A DNA stretch of 64,000 nucleotides from Amycolatopsis balhimycina FH 1894 (lineage in GTDB: Bacteria > Actinomycetota > Actinomycetes > Mycobacteriales > Pseudonocardiaceae), in contig NZ_KB913037.1 of NCBI RefSeq assembly GCF_000384295.1, positions 8,941,508-9,005,507 of the forward strand. The letters run 5' to 3'. This document shows positions 16,573-23,942 of the stretch, piece after piece; position 1 is the stretch's first letter; each line of letters starts with the position of its first letter. A model generated the notes under the pieces. The model made no database searches. It saw only the letters and a list, made by a program, of their open reading frames with translations, and was not told where the DNA came from. The translations under genes were made by a program, and so were the position numbers.

Positions 16573-16836
16573 ATGGAAGCCACGATGACGGGCTGGGCGG
16601 AACTCGCGGCCTGCAAGGACGAGGACCCGGAACTGTTCTTCCCGATCTCCGAGGTCGGTCCCGGCGGCCGCCAGACGGCGCAGGCGAAGGCCGTGTGCGC
16701 GCGCTGCCCGGTGCGTGCCGAATGCCTCGGCTACGCGCTCGACAACGGCCTCGACCACGGCGTCTTCGGCGGCGCCACCGCGGATGAACGCCGCCGGCTG
16801 GTGCGGACCGCTCCGCAGCGGCACCGAGCTGCCTGA
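16573..16836 (+). CDS. WhiB-family iron-sulfur transcription regulator
   Basis: An 87-aa WhiB protein. The four cluster cysteines are present (one in LAACKDEDPELFFP; then C-A-R-C in AVCARCPVRAEC and C in AECLGYAL). The DPELFFP motif and the C-terminal basic region ADERRRLVR are typical. The usual G-V/I-W-G-G turn reads GVFGG, a Trp-to-Phe change at the residue that normally faces sigma region 4. Length and N-terminus are closest to WhiB1/WblE-like members. A GAAGGA box precedes the ATG. It is single-gene and ends before a strong terminator. Its neighbours are three sigma-factor genes, consistent with WhiB proteins acting on sigma region 4. Confidence 0.9.
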   Translation: MEATMTGWAELAACKDEDPELFFPISEVGPGGRQTAQAKAVCARCPVRAECLGYALDNGLDHGVFGGATADERRRLVRTAPQRHRAA

Positions 16837-16915
16837 CCCGCCGCCCGGTGACCTCTTCCCGGCGGCCTCGAGCATGAAACCCCCGAATCCGGAAAAATCG
16901 AGATTCGCGGTGTGT

Positions 16916-16959
16916 GCCCGGGCGGGTGATTCCTGAGTGAATCACCCGCCCGGGCTTTT
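16916..16959 (+). terminator. Rho-independent terminator after whiB
   Basis: A perfect 16-bp stem (16916-16931 with 16940-16955) has an 8-nt loop CCTGAGTG and is followed by TTTT on the plus strand. It would terminate whiB and probably also acts against read-through from the convergent sigma gene. Confidence 0.9.
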
Positions 16960-17022
16960 CGTCGTTCGAAGGGCGGTGAGTAAGTATGCGATTGTTCGCA
17001 TCAGTCTCCCGGCGGGGAGACG

Positions 17023-18021
17023 TCATTCCCCTCCGTGGTCGTCCGGCCACGTCTCGGGCATTCCCCAGGCGGCGGCCGAGGCCGACTCGAAGGCGGCCAT
17101 CGCCGTCACCAGCCCGGCCTCGATCGTCAGCAGGGTGACCCCGAACCACCGGTAATCGTGCTCACCTGGGCGCCGCAGATAGCCGGCGACGGCGGGCTGC
17201 CGGTTGGCGCGGGTCGGCCGCATCCGGAACCGCCCGATGCAGTGCGGCGAAGCCGGATCCATCGACAGCGAGAGCGCCCGGACGATCGAGGCGCGGTTGC
17301 CGAACCACAACGGGTACGGCGGCATGACGGCCTGGGCGTCCTCGTGCAGCAGCCGGGCGACCGCGGCGGGGTCGCCGTCGGTGTACGCCGCGATGAACCG
17401 CTTCAGCAGCGCGGTTTCCCCGGTGGTCGGGTCGCCGGCCGTCCACTCGGCACGGCGCGCGGGCAGTCGCTCACGCAACGTCGCGCGAGCCCGCTGGAGC
17501 GCGCTGTTCGCCGACGCGACGCTCGTCTCCAGCGACGCCGCGGTCTCCTTCGCCGACCAGCCGAGCACGTCACGCAGGACGAGCGTCGCCCGCTGCCGCG
17601 GCGGCAGGTACTGGAGGGCGGCGAGGTACGCCAGCTCGATGGTCTCCCGCTCGATCACGGTGGCCCCCGTGTCGTCCGGCGCCGCCGCGTCGAGCAGCCG
17701 GTCCGGGTACGGCTCGAGCCACGGCAGGTCGACGGCGGTGATCGGGCCGTCCGGTTCGCCGGCCGGGCCGAGCTGGTCGGGCAGCACCCGCCGCGGACGG
17801 CGGGCGAGGACGTCGAGGCACGCGTTCGTCGCGATCCGGTACAGCCAGGTACGCGCGCTCGCCCGGCCTTCGAAGCCGTCCCGGCCCTTCCACGCTCGCA
17901 GGAACGTCTCCTGCGCGAGGTCTTCGGCGTCGGCCAGGGAACCGAGCATCCGGTAGCAGTGCACCTGGATCTCCCGGCGGTGCCGTTCGACGAGCGTCTC
18001 GAAGTCGCTGACGTGACCCAC
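17023..18021 (-). CDS. ECF sigma factor with C-terminal SnoaL/NTF2 domain (SigG/SigJ type)
   Basis: A 332-aa sigma factor. Region 2 is at about residues 8-75 (CYRMLGSLADAEDLAQETFLRAW), region 4 at about 125-190 (YLPPRQRATLVLRDVLGWSAKETA). A C-terminal NTF2-like domain follows at about 200-325 (RFIAAYTDGDPAAVARLLHEDAQAVMPPYPLWFGN). In ECF groups of this type the SnoaL-like tail modulates sigma activity in place of an anti-sigma factor. TAGCGT ends 6 nt before the GTG with no Shine-Dalgarno, so the transcript is probably leaderless. It is divergent from dprE2 with only 39 nt between start codons. Confidence 0.9.
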   Translation of the reverse strand: MGHVSDFETLVERHRREIQVHCYRMLGSLADAEDLAQETFLRAWKGRDGFEGRASARTWLYRIATNACLDVLARRPRRVLPDQLGPAGEPDGPITAVDLPWLEPYPDRLLDAAAPDDTGATVIERETIELAYLAALQYLPPRQRATLVLRDVLGWSAKETAASLETSVASANSALQRARATLRERLPARRAEWTAGDPTTGETALLKRFIAAYTDGDPAAVARLLHEDAQAVMPPYPLWFGNRASIVRALSLSMDPASPHCIGRFRMRPTRANRQPAVAGYLRRPGEHDYRWFGVTLLTIEAGLVTAMAAFESASAAAWGMPETWPDDHGGE

Positions 18022-18060
18022 CCCGGCACGCTAGCGCACCCCGGCTGGGAGAATGTTGCA

Positions 18061-18867
18061 GTGAGCGGAACGGTGCTGGTGCTCGGCGGACGCAGCGAGA
18101 TCGGGCTGGCCGTGGCGAAACGCCTGGTCAGCGGGGACACCCGGCGGTTCGTGCTGGCCGCGCGGCCGGGCGCGGACCTGGCCGCGGAGGTCGCGGCGCT
18201 GCGCGAGGCGGGTGCCGAAACGGTGGAAACGGCCGAGTTCGACGCCGACGACCTCGCCGCGCAGGGCCCGTTCCTGGAGAAGGTGGCGGCCGGGCACGGG
18301 CCGCTCGGCGTGGTCGTGCTCGCCTTCGGCATCCTCGGCGACCAGGCCCGCGCCGAGACGGACGCCGCGCACGCCACGGCGATCGTGCACACCGACTACG
18401 TCGCCCAGGTCGGCGTGCTGACCCACGCCGCGAACCTGCTGCGCGCGCAGGGGCACGGCAGCCTGGTCGTGTTCTCCTCGGTGGCCGGGGTGCGCGTGCG
18501 CCGCGCGAACTACGTCTACGGCTCGGCCAAAGCCGGTCTCGACGGCTTCGCGAGCGGCCTCGCCGACGCCTTGCACTGTGACAACCGGGGCTCCGCCCCG
18601 GGCCGGGGGCTCCGCCACCCGGGCCCCCGAAAACGCGGTGGCTCGGGCGTCCATTTGCTGCTCGTCCGTCCCGGTTTCGTGATCGGCCGGATGACCGAGG
18701 GCATGACGCCCGCGCCGTTCTCCAGCACCCCGGACCAGGTGGCCGACGCGACGGTCGCCGCGTTGCGCCGCGGCCGCGGGGTCGTCTGGGTGCCCGGCAT
18801 CCTCCGAACGGTCTTCTTCGGGATGCGCTTTCTGCCGCGCGCGATCTGGCGCAGGATGCCGCGCTAG
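18061..18867 (+). CDS. dprE2: DprE2: decaprenylphosphoryl-2-keto-ribose reductase, with internal insertion
   Basis: A short-chain dehydrogenase (268 aa). The N-terminal NAD-binding motif is LVLGGRSEIGLAVAKRL, catalytic residues lie in VVFSSVAG and YVYGSAKAGLDG (YxxxK), and the tail GILRTVFFGMRFLPRAIWRRMP matches mycobacterial DprE2. DprE2 completes epimerisation of decaprenylphosphoryl-ribose to -arabinose for arabinogalactan synthesis. Between the helix GLADAL and the strand GVHLLLVRPGFV there are about 23 extra residues rich in Gly/Arg/Pro, encoded by a REP-like palindromic element. The insertion keeps the frame and lies in a surface loop, so the enzyme may still work. No dprE1 is in the window. 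An LCP gene follows. Confidence 0.88.
   Translation: MSGTVLVLGGRSEIGLAVAKRLVSGDTRRFVLAARPGADLAAEVAALREAGAETVETAEFDADDLAAQGPFLEKVAAGHGPLGVVVLAFGILGDQARAETDAAHATAIVHTDYVAQVGVLTHAANLLRAQGHGSLVVFSSVAGVRVRRANYVYGSAKAGLDGFASGLADALHCDNRGSAPGRGLRHPGPRKRGGSGVHLLLVRPGFVIGRMTEGMTPAPFSSTPDQVADATVAALRRGRGVVWVPGILRTVFFGMRFLPRAIWRRMPR
18577..18648. repeat. REP-like element inserted in frame within dprE2
   Basis: The stretch contains CCGGGGC-TCC-GCCCCGG (18585-18601) and GGGGGC/GCCCCC (18605-18610 with 18623-18628). It resembles the intergenic double palindrome at 10870-10913. It spans about 72 nt, a multiple of three, and encodes the residues that DprE2 relatives lack. Boundaries are estimated from protein comparison and are uncertain by a few bases. 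Confidence 0.7.
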
Positions 18868-18995
18868 CCGCCCAATGTGGCCACTGCCACAGCACTTTCC
18901 CGTGCCCGCCCGGGTACTTTCCGTGGCGAAACCCGTCGATGGGCTCGATGTGGCTCGGCCGATCGGGCAGCGTCACAGGTTTCCGACAACTTTCT

Positions 18996-19011
18996 CAGCT
19001 GATTCCCAGCT
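18996..19011 (+). promoter_or_regulatory. Direct repeat CAGCT with 11-bp spacing upstream of LCP gene
   Basis: CAGCT occurs at 18996-19000 and 19007-19011, exactly one helical turn (11 bp) apart, within CTCAGCTGATTCCCAGCTAAG-like sequence 57 nt before the LCP start. This spacing is typical of tandem OmpR/PhoB-family response-regulator sites. The regulator is not identified. Confidence 0.4.
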
Positions 19012-19067
19012 AAGCCGGTGATCCTCGAAGCCGGGGGAACCACCGGCGGGAAGCAAGGGGAAGTGTC

Positions 19068-20270
19068 GTGCTGTTGTCGTCGCGGGGGCGCCGCATCGGC
19101 GGCCGGGTCGCGCTCGGCGTCGTGTCGACGCTGGTGCTCGGCGCCACCGGCTACCTGTGGACGCAGCTGAGCACGCTGGACTCCGGCATCGTCACCGCCG
19201 ACGTCATCCCGCCCGCGGCCCAGATCGACAACGATGACACCCCGCCCGGCGAGCCGCTCAAGGTCGCCCAGAACATCCTGCTCGCCGGGATCGACGCGCG
19301 AACCGACACCTACGGCAACCCGTTGCCACAGAACGTGCTCGACGCGCTCCACGCCGGAGGCGGCGACGACGGCGGCGACACCACCGACACGATGATCGTG
19401 GTGCACATCCCGGCGGGCGGCGCCGCGGCCACCGCGATCTCGATCCCGCGTGACTCCTATGTGGACATCGCGGGTGGGTTCGGCAAGCACAAGATCAACT
19501 CGGCCTACAGCCGCGGCAAGAACGCCTCGTTGCCCGGTCTGCGCGCCCAGGGCCTCTCCGGCGCGCAGCTCGAAGTGGCCGCGAACGAGCAGGGCGCGCG
19601 GACGGCCATCCAGACCGTGGAGAAGTTCACCGGCCTGACGATCAACCACTACGCGGCGATCAACCTCGCGGGCTTCGACGCGCTTTCGCAGGCGGTCGGC
19701 GGCGTCGAGGTCTGCCTCAAGGCGCCGGTGCACGACAGCTACTCCGGCGCGGACTTCCCGGCCGGGACGCAGACGCTGTCCGGGGCGCAGGCGCTTGCGT
19801 TCGTCCGCCAGCGCCACGGCCTGACCAGCGACCTCGACCGGATCGCGCGGCAGCAGGCGTTCCTGTCCGGGATGGCGAAGAAGGTGCTGAGCGCAGGCAC
19901 GTTCACCGACCCGTCGAAGCTGAGCGCCCTGGTCGGCGCGGTGCAGGGCGCGGTGGTGCTGGACAGGGGCTGGGACATCCTGAGCTTCGCGCAGCAGCTG
20001 CGGGGGATGTCTTCGGGCGCGATCGCGTTCGTCACGATTCCGGTGCTGAGCCTGTCCCTGCCGACGCCGTCCGACGGCGACGCGGTGAAGGTCGACCCGG
20101 CGCAGGTCCAGCAGTTCGTGCGCACGACGATCAGCACCCCGGCGGTCCAGGCCGCGGGCGACGACACGACCGGCGGCGTGAAGCCGGTCGCGGCGACGGG
20201 TACCAAGGCCCCGGGTGCGTCGGACGCGAAGCAGCCGGCGACCAGTACGGCCGCCGGCTGCGTGAACTGA
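19068..20270 (+). CDS. LCP (LytR-CpsA-Psr) family cell-wall transferase
   Basis: A 400-aa protein with an N-terminal membrane anchor (about residues 10-32) and an extracellular LCP domain at about residues 65-300. Signature blocks are TDTMIVVHI, AISIPRDSYVDI, KINSAYSRG and RQRHGLTSDLDRIARQQAFL, which hold the Asp/Arg residues that bind polyprenyl pyrophosphate and metal. LCP enzymes move arabinogalactan or anionic polymers from a lipid carrier to peptidoglycan outside the membrane. The C-terminal 70 residues are low-complexity Thr/Ala/Pro. AAGGGGAA precedes the GTG. Proximity to dprE2 is consistent with a cell-wall role. Confidence 0.93.
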   Translation: MLLSSRGRRIGGRVALGVVSTLVLGATGYLWTQLSTLDSGIVTADVIPPAAQIDNDDTPPGEPLKVAQNILLAGIDARTDTYGNPLPQNVLDALHAGGGDDGGDTTDTMIVVHIPAGGAAATAISIPRDSYVDIAGGFGKHKINSAYSRGKNASLPGLRAQGLSGAQLEVAANEQGARTAIQTVEKFTGLTINHYAAINLAGFDALSQAVGGVEVCLKAPVHDSYSGADFPAGTQTLSGAQALAFVRQRHGLTSDLDRIARQQAFLSGMAKKVLSAGTFTDPSKLSALVGAVQGAVVLDRGWDILSFAQQLRGMSSGAIAFVTIPVLSLSLPTPSDGDAVKVDPAQVQQFVRTTISTPAVQAAGDDTTGGVKPVAATGTKAPGASDAKQPATSTAAGCVN

Positions 20271-20274
20271 TTCC

Positions 20275-21480
20275 TTACACGAACGCGGACTGCCCGGTGA
20301 TCGCCTTGCCGACGATCAGGGTGTTCATCTCGCGCGTGCCCTCGAAGGAGTAGATCGCCTCGGCGTCGGCGAAGAACCGCGCGACGTCGTATTCGAGCAC
20401 GATCCCGTTGCCGCCGAAGATCTCCCGGCTCCACGCGACGACCTCGCGCATCCGCGAGGTGACGAACGCCTTGGCCAGCGACGAGTGCTCGTCCTTGAAG
20501 ATTCCCGCGTCCTGCAGCTGGGCGAGCTGCACCAGCATGCCCCACGACGCGGTGATGTTGCCGAGGCTCTTCACGAGCAGGTCCTGCACCAGCTGGAAGC
20601 GGGCGATCGGCCGGCCGAACTGCTTGCGCTCCTGAGCGTAGGCGAGCGCGGCCTCGTAGGCGCCGATCATCACGCCCAGCGCCTGCCAGGCGACGCCGCC
20701 GCGGGTGGCGCGCAGGATCTCCGCGACGTCGCGGAAGGAATCGATGCCCTGCAGGCGGTTCTCCTCCGGCACGCGGACGTCGGTCAGGGTGATCTCGGCG
20801 TTCTCGACGATCCGGAACGCGGTCTTGCCCTGGATCTTCTCCGCCACGAAACCCGGCGTGCCCTTCTCGACGACGAAGCCCTTGACGTTGTTGTCGTCGA
20901 CGTCCCGCGCCCACACCACGACGTAGTCGGCGAAGGTCGCGTTGCCGATCCACTTCTTGGCGCCGTTGAGGATCCAGACGTCGCCGGACCCTTCTTTTGA
21001 AAGACGCTGTGCGGTGGTGCGCATGCCGCCCGCGACGTCGGAGCCACCGAGCGGTTCGGTCATCGCGAACGCGCCGATCTTGTCCATCGCGGCCATCTCG
21101 GGGAGCCAGCGGTCGCGCTGTTCCTGGCTGCCGCCGCTGTGGATCGAGTACATCGCGAGTCCGTTGTGGACGCCGAAGAACGTTGCGACGGAAGCGTCCG
21201 TGCGGCTCATCTCCATCGCCATCATGCCGGTGAGGAGGTTGCTGACCGCGGGCTTGTGCTCGCCGTAGCCCTCGTAGGGCAGGCCCGCGAGGCCGGAGTC
21301 GCGGAACATCCCGATCAGTTCCTTCGGGAAGGTCCCGGCTTCCCAGTTGTCGTTCACTAGCGGCTTGACTTCGCCGGTCATGAACTCCCGCGCCTTGACG
21401 AGCAGCTTGCGCTCCTCGTCGGGCAGCAGCGCCTCGAAGTCGTAGAAGTCGGCGGTGAGCTTGTCCTTGAGCGGTTCCAT
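20275..21480 (-). CDS. Acyl-CoA dehydrogenase (glutaryl-CoA dehydrogenase-like)
   Basis: A 401-aa FAD-dependent acyl-CoA dehydrogenase. FAD and substrate motifs are visible (GAFAMTEPLGGSDVAGGMRTTA, WILNGAKKWIGNATFAD, ERKQFGRPIARFQLVQ). The catalytic Glu lies in YSFEGTREMNTLIVGKAITG, in the same context as glutaryl-CoA dehydrogenase and plant ACX4. It desaturates an acyl-CoA, but the substrate cannot be read from sequence. It is the last gene of the five-gene acyl-CoA operon, 1 nt after the 3-hydroxyacyl-CoA dehydrogenase stop. It converges with the LCP gene with a 4-nt gap. Confidence 0.93.
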   Translation of the reverse strand: MEPLKDKLTADFYDFEALLPDEERKLLVKAREFMTGEVKPLVNDNWEAGTFPKELIGMFRDSGLAGLPYEGYGEHKPAVSNLLTGMMAMEMSRTDASVATFFGVHNGLAMYSIHSGGSQEQRDRWLPEMAAMDKIGAFAMTEPLGGSDVAGGMRTTAQRLSKEGSGDVWILNGAKKWIGNATFADYVVVWARDVDDNNVKGFVVEKGTPGFVAEKIQGKTAFRIVENAEITLTDVRVPEENRLQGIDSFRDVAEILRATRGGVAWQALGVMIGAYEAALAYAQERKQFGRPIARFQLVQDLLVKSLGNITASWGMLVQLAQLQDAGIFKDEHSSLAKAFVTSRMREVVAWSREIFGGNGIVLEYDVARFFADAEAIYSFEGTREMNTLIVGKAITGQSAFV

Positions 21481-21481
21481 G

Positions 21482-22408
21482 TCAGTTCTCCTCCACTGCG
21501 TTCAACACTGCGAGCTGCTTGCGGTCGCGCGTCTCGGCGAGTTCCGAGTACGTGGAGGAGCCGTAAGCCTTTTCGACGGCTTCGATGAGCCGTTCCTGCT
21601 CTTCGGGGCTCTGGCTGGGGTTGCCCAGCCCGGCCCACATCTTCTTCATGGACTTGCCGATGTGCTCGGCCATGTGCCGGTAGCCGCCGGGGCCACCGCC
21701 CAGGTGCGAACCGAGGAACGGCCCGACCGTCGCCCAGCGGATGCCGAGCGAATTCGTGATCACCTTGTCCAGGTCTTCCGGGGTCACCACGCCTTGCTCG
21801 ACGAGGTAGATCGCTTCGCGGCTCAGCGCGTTCTGCAGCCGGTTCCCGACGAACCCGGGGATCTCCTTGCGCTCCACGACCGGCGCCCGGCCGAGCGAGG
21901 TGTAGAAGTCGACCGCTTCCTGCACCGACTCGTCGCTGGTGCGCTCGCCGGGAACGACCTCGACCAGCGGGATCAGGTGCGGCGGGTTGAACGGGTGTCC
22001 GATGAGGACACGACTGCCGTCGATCTCGCCGGTGAAGGCCGTCGAGGGGATGGCGCTCGACGAACTCAGCAACAACGCGTGCCCGGGCGCTTCCTCGACG
22101 AGTTGCTTGAAGAGGTCCTTTTTGAACTCGACGTTCTCCGGACCGTTCTCCTGCACGACATCCGCGTCTTTCACGGCCTCGGTGACGTCGGCGGCGATGT
22201 GGACCCGGCTCGCCAGGTCATCGGCGGTCGTGCCGAGGTGCGGGGCGAACGTCTTCAGCGCGTCGGCCACGGCGTCGGCGAGGTCGGGGCGGGGGTCGGT
22301 GACCCGGACGGTCAGGCCGTGGTGGGCGAACAGCGCCGTCCAGGACAACCCGATCGTTCCGGCGCCAATGACGGCGGCATTGCGGAAACTCATGACTGTG
22401 TCTTTCAT
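21482..22408 (-). CDS. 3-hydroxyacyl-CoA dehydrogenase family (carnitine dehydrogenase/lambda-crystallin-like)
   Basis: A 308-aa NAD-dependent enzyme. The Rossmann motif is AAVIGAGTIGLSWTALFA, the catalytic His lies in VLIGHPFNPPHLIPLVEVVPG, and the helical C-terminal domain has GFVGNRLQNALSREAIYLVEQG. The single-domain size and HPFNPPHLIPLVE context are those of L-carnitine 3-dehydrogenase, L-gulonate dehydrogenase and lambda-crystallin relatives rather than of fatty-acid FadB. It would oxidise a 3-hydroxy acid or acyl-CoA to the 3-keto form. The ATG overlaps the preceding stop (ATGA), so it is coupled to the acetoacetate-decarboxylase-like gene. A beta-keto product would suit that enzyme. 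Confidence 0.9.
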   Translation of the reverse strand: MKDTVMSFRNAAVIGAGTIGLSWTALFAHHGLTVRVTDPRPDLADAVADALKTFAPHLGTTADDLASRVHIAADVTEAVKDADVVQENGPENVEFKKDLFKQLVEEAPGHALLLSSSSAIPSTAFTGEIDGSRVLIGHPFNPPHLIPLVEVVPGERTSDESVQEAVDFYTSLGRAPVVERKEIPGFVGNRLQNALSREAIYLVEQGVVTPEDLDKVITNSLGIRWATVGPFLGSHLGGGPGGYRHMAEHIGKSMKKMWAGLGNPSQSPEEQERLIEAVEKAYGSSTYSELAETRDRKQLAVLNAVEEN

Positions 22409-23151
22409 GCCTGGGCTCCCTTCAGGTAGTCGAAGACCGGCTTGACCGGGGCGAGTGTCAGGTCGGTGAGGATGTGGCTCGCGGAGACGACCTCCAGCAC
22501 CGGCAGGTCGGCGAGCGGGGCGAGGACGTGCTGGAACAGCTGCAGCCGGGCTGGGCCGGTGTAGGCCTCCTTGACCACGACGTCGGTGATCTCGGTGCGG
22601 ACCAGCTCCTGCACGCGCGGGGCGCCGTCGTAGCCGGGGATCGTCTTGAGCATGAACGTCGGGACCGTGATCTGGTGTTCGGCCTCGCGGGCGTCCAGTT
22701 CGTGGTGCTTGTAGCCCATGGTCGCGGTGGCCACCCGCAGCGTCCCGTAGTCCAGGGTGCCGACGAGAACGCCGTTGTCGACATAGAGATCCGGGCTGCC
22801 GACGGTCTTCGGGTACGCGCTGACCTCGCGCCCGGACGCGGTGGCCGGGAAGTTGTCGAGGTACATCGCGTGCAGGTACTCGCCGCGCTCGCCGTCGAAG
22901 CTGACCTCGATCGCCTGGCCGGACTCGGTGTACGGGCCGTAGCCGGAGACGTCGCCCATCTTCATGACCTCGAAGCGCACCAACGGTTCCTCGACCTGCA
23001 GCGGCTCCGGGACGACCGCGCGCAGGGCGTCGGCGTCGGTGCGGTAGACGATGTTGAGGTACTCGCGGTTCGTGAACCGGGGGACCACGGGCGCGAACGC
23101 CGGGGCGGTCAGCGGGGTCGTCACGTGACGGCGGACTTCTTCGATCTTCAT
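22405..23151 (-). CDS. Acetoacetate decarboxylase family protein
   Basis: A 248-aa protein of the ADC fold. The Schiff-base lysine is expected in GREVSAYPKTVG; classic ADC has a second Lys after it, here Thr, so the pKa tuning may differ. Other marks are EYLHAMYLDNFPATASG and a core ending LTLAPVKPVFDYL. ADC-like enzymes decarboxylate 3-keto acids or perform related Schiff-base chemistry. The ATG at 23151 overlaps the crotonase stop (ATGA) and was chosen over the GTG 12 nt upstream. Within the operon it could act on the keto product of the adjacent dehydrogenase. Confidence 0.88.
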   Translation of the reverse strand: MKIEEVRRHVTTPLTAPAFAPVVPRFTNREYLNIVYRTDADALRAVVPEPLQVEEPLVRFEVMKMGDVSGYGPYTESGQAIEVSFDGERGEYLHAMYLDNFPATASGREVSAYPKTVGSPDLYVDNGVLVGTLDYGTLRVATATMGYKHHELDAREAEHQITVPTFMLKTIPGYDGAPRVQELVRTEITDVVVKEAYTGPARLQLFQHVLAPLADLPVLEVVSASHILTDLTLAPVKPVFDYLKGAQA

Positions 23152-23897
23152 TCGCCTGTCCACTTCGGAGCGCGGCGCTCGGCGAAGGCGGTCATGCCTT
23201 CTCGGACGTCCTTGGACTGCATCAGCTTCTTGGTCTCTTCGCGCTGCACGGCAAAGGCTTTCGCCTCCGAGCCACGCACGATCTTCTTGACGGCGGCGAG
23301 CGCCAGGGGCGCGTTCTCCGCCAGCTTCTCGGCCAGCTGGAGCGCGACGGCGGCGGCGTCGCCGTTCGGCGTGACGCGGTTGACCAGGCCCAGCTCGCCG
23401 GCGCGGCGGCCGGTGATGGGCTCGCCGGTGAGCAGGAACTCCATCGCCAGGTGGTGGGGGATCCGCTTCGGCAGCCGGATCACGCCGCCGCCCGCGGCGA
23501 TCAGGCCGCGCTTCACTTCGGGGAGGCCGAACTTGGCATCTTCACCGGCGACGATCAGGTCACAGCCGAGGGCGAGTTCGAACCCGCCGCCCATGGCGAA
23601 TCCTTCGACGGCGGCGATCAGCGGCTTGGTCAGCTCGGCTTCGGTCAGGCCGCCGAACCCGCGGCCGGGGATCTCCGGCGACTCGCCCGTGAGCGCGGCC
23701 TTGAGGTCCATGCCGGCGCTGAAGGTGTTCTCGGCGCCGGTGAGGACGCCTACCCGGAGCGTCGGGTCGCTCTCGAGGTCGTCGAGGGCGGCGGCCAGCT
23801 GGGTCGCGACGGCGGCGTTGACCGCGTTGCGGGCCTGCGGCCGGTCGATCGTGATCAGCAGGGTGCTGCCGATCCGTTCGGTGCGTACTTCGGTCAT
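23148..23897 (-). CDS. Enoyl-CoA hydratase/isomerase (crotonase) family
   Basis: A 249-aa crotonase. Oxyanion-hole and catalytic segments are present: NTFSAGMDLKAAL, AVEGFAMGGGFELALGCDLIVAGEDAKFGLPEVKRGL and the trimer helix at the C-terminus. Crotonases hydrate, isomerise or hydrolyse acyl-CoA thioesters. The CaiD-like neighbourhood (CaiB-type transferase upstream, acyl-CoA dehydrogenase downstream) favours hydration of an alpha,beta-unsaturated acyl-CoA. It is separated from the CoA-transferase gene by 45 nt containing a palindrome, and overlaps the next gene by 4 nt. Confidence 0.92.
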   Translation of the reverse strand: MTEVRTERIGSTLLITIDRPQARNAVNAAVATQLAAALDDLESDPTLRVGVLTGAENTFSAGMDLKAALTGESPEIPGRGFGGLTEAELTKPLIAAVEGFAMGGGFELALGCDLIVAGEDAKFGLPEVKRGLIAAGGGVIRLPKRIPHHLAMEFLLTGEPITGRRAGELGLVNRVTPNGDAAAVALQLAEKLAENAPLALAAVKKIVRGSEAKAFAVQREETKKLMQSKDVREGMTAFAERRAPKWTGE

Positions 23898-23914
23898 GAC
23901 TTCACTTCCTTGGT

Positions 23915-23936
23915 GCCACTTTCACGTGAAAGTGGC
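23915..23936. repeat. Perfect 22-nt palindrome with core CACTTTCACGTGAAAGTG
   Basis: The perfect palindrome extends the core by GC pairs on both sides and lies between two operon genes (CoA-transferase and crotonase). The same 18-nt core occurs at 58515-58532 next to another gene end. It may be a dispersed palindromic repeat or a factor-binding site; there is no T tract. Confidence 0.75.
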
Positions 23937-23942
23937 GGTGGT

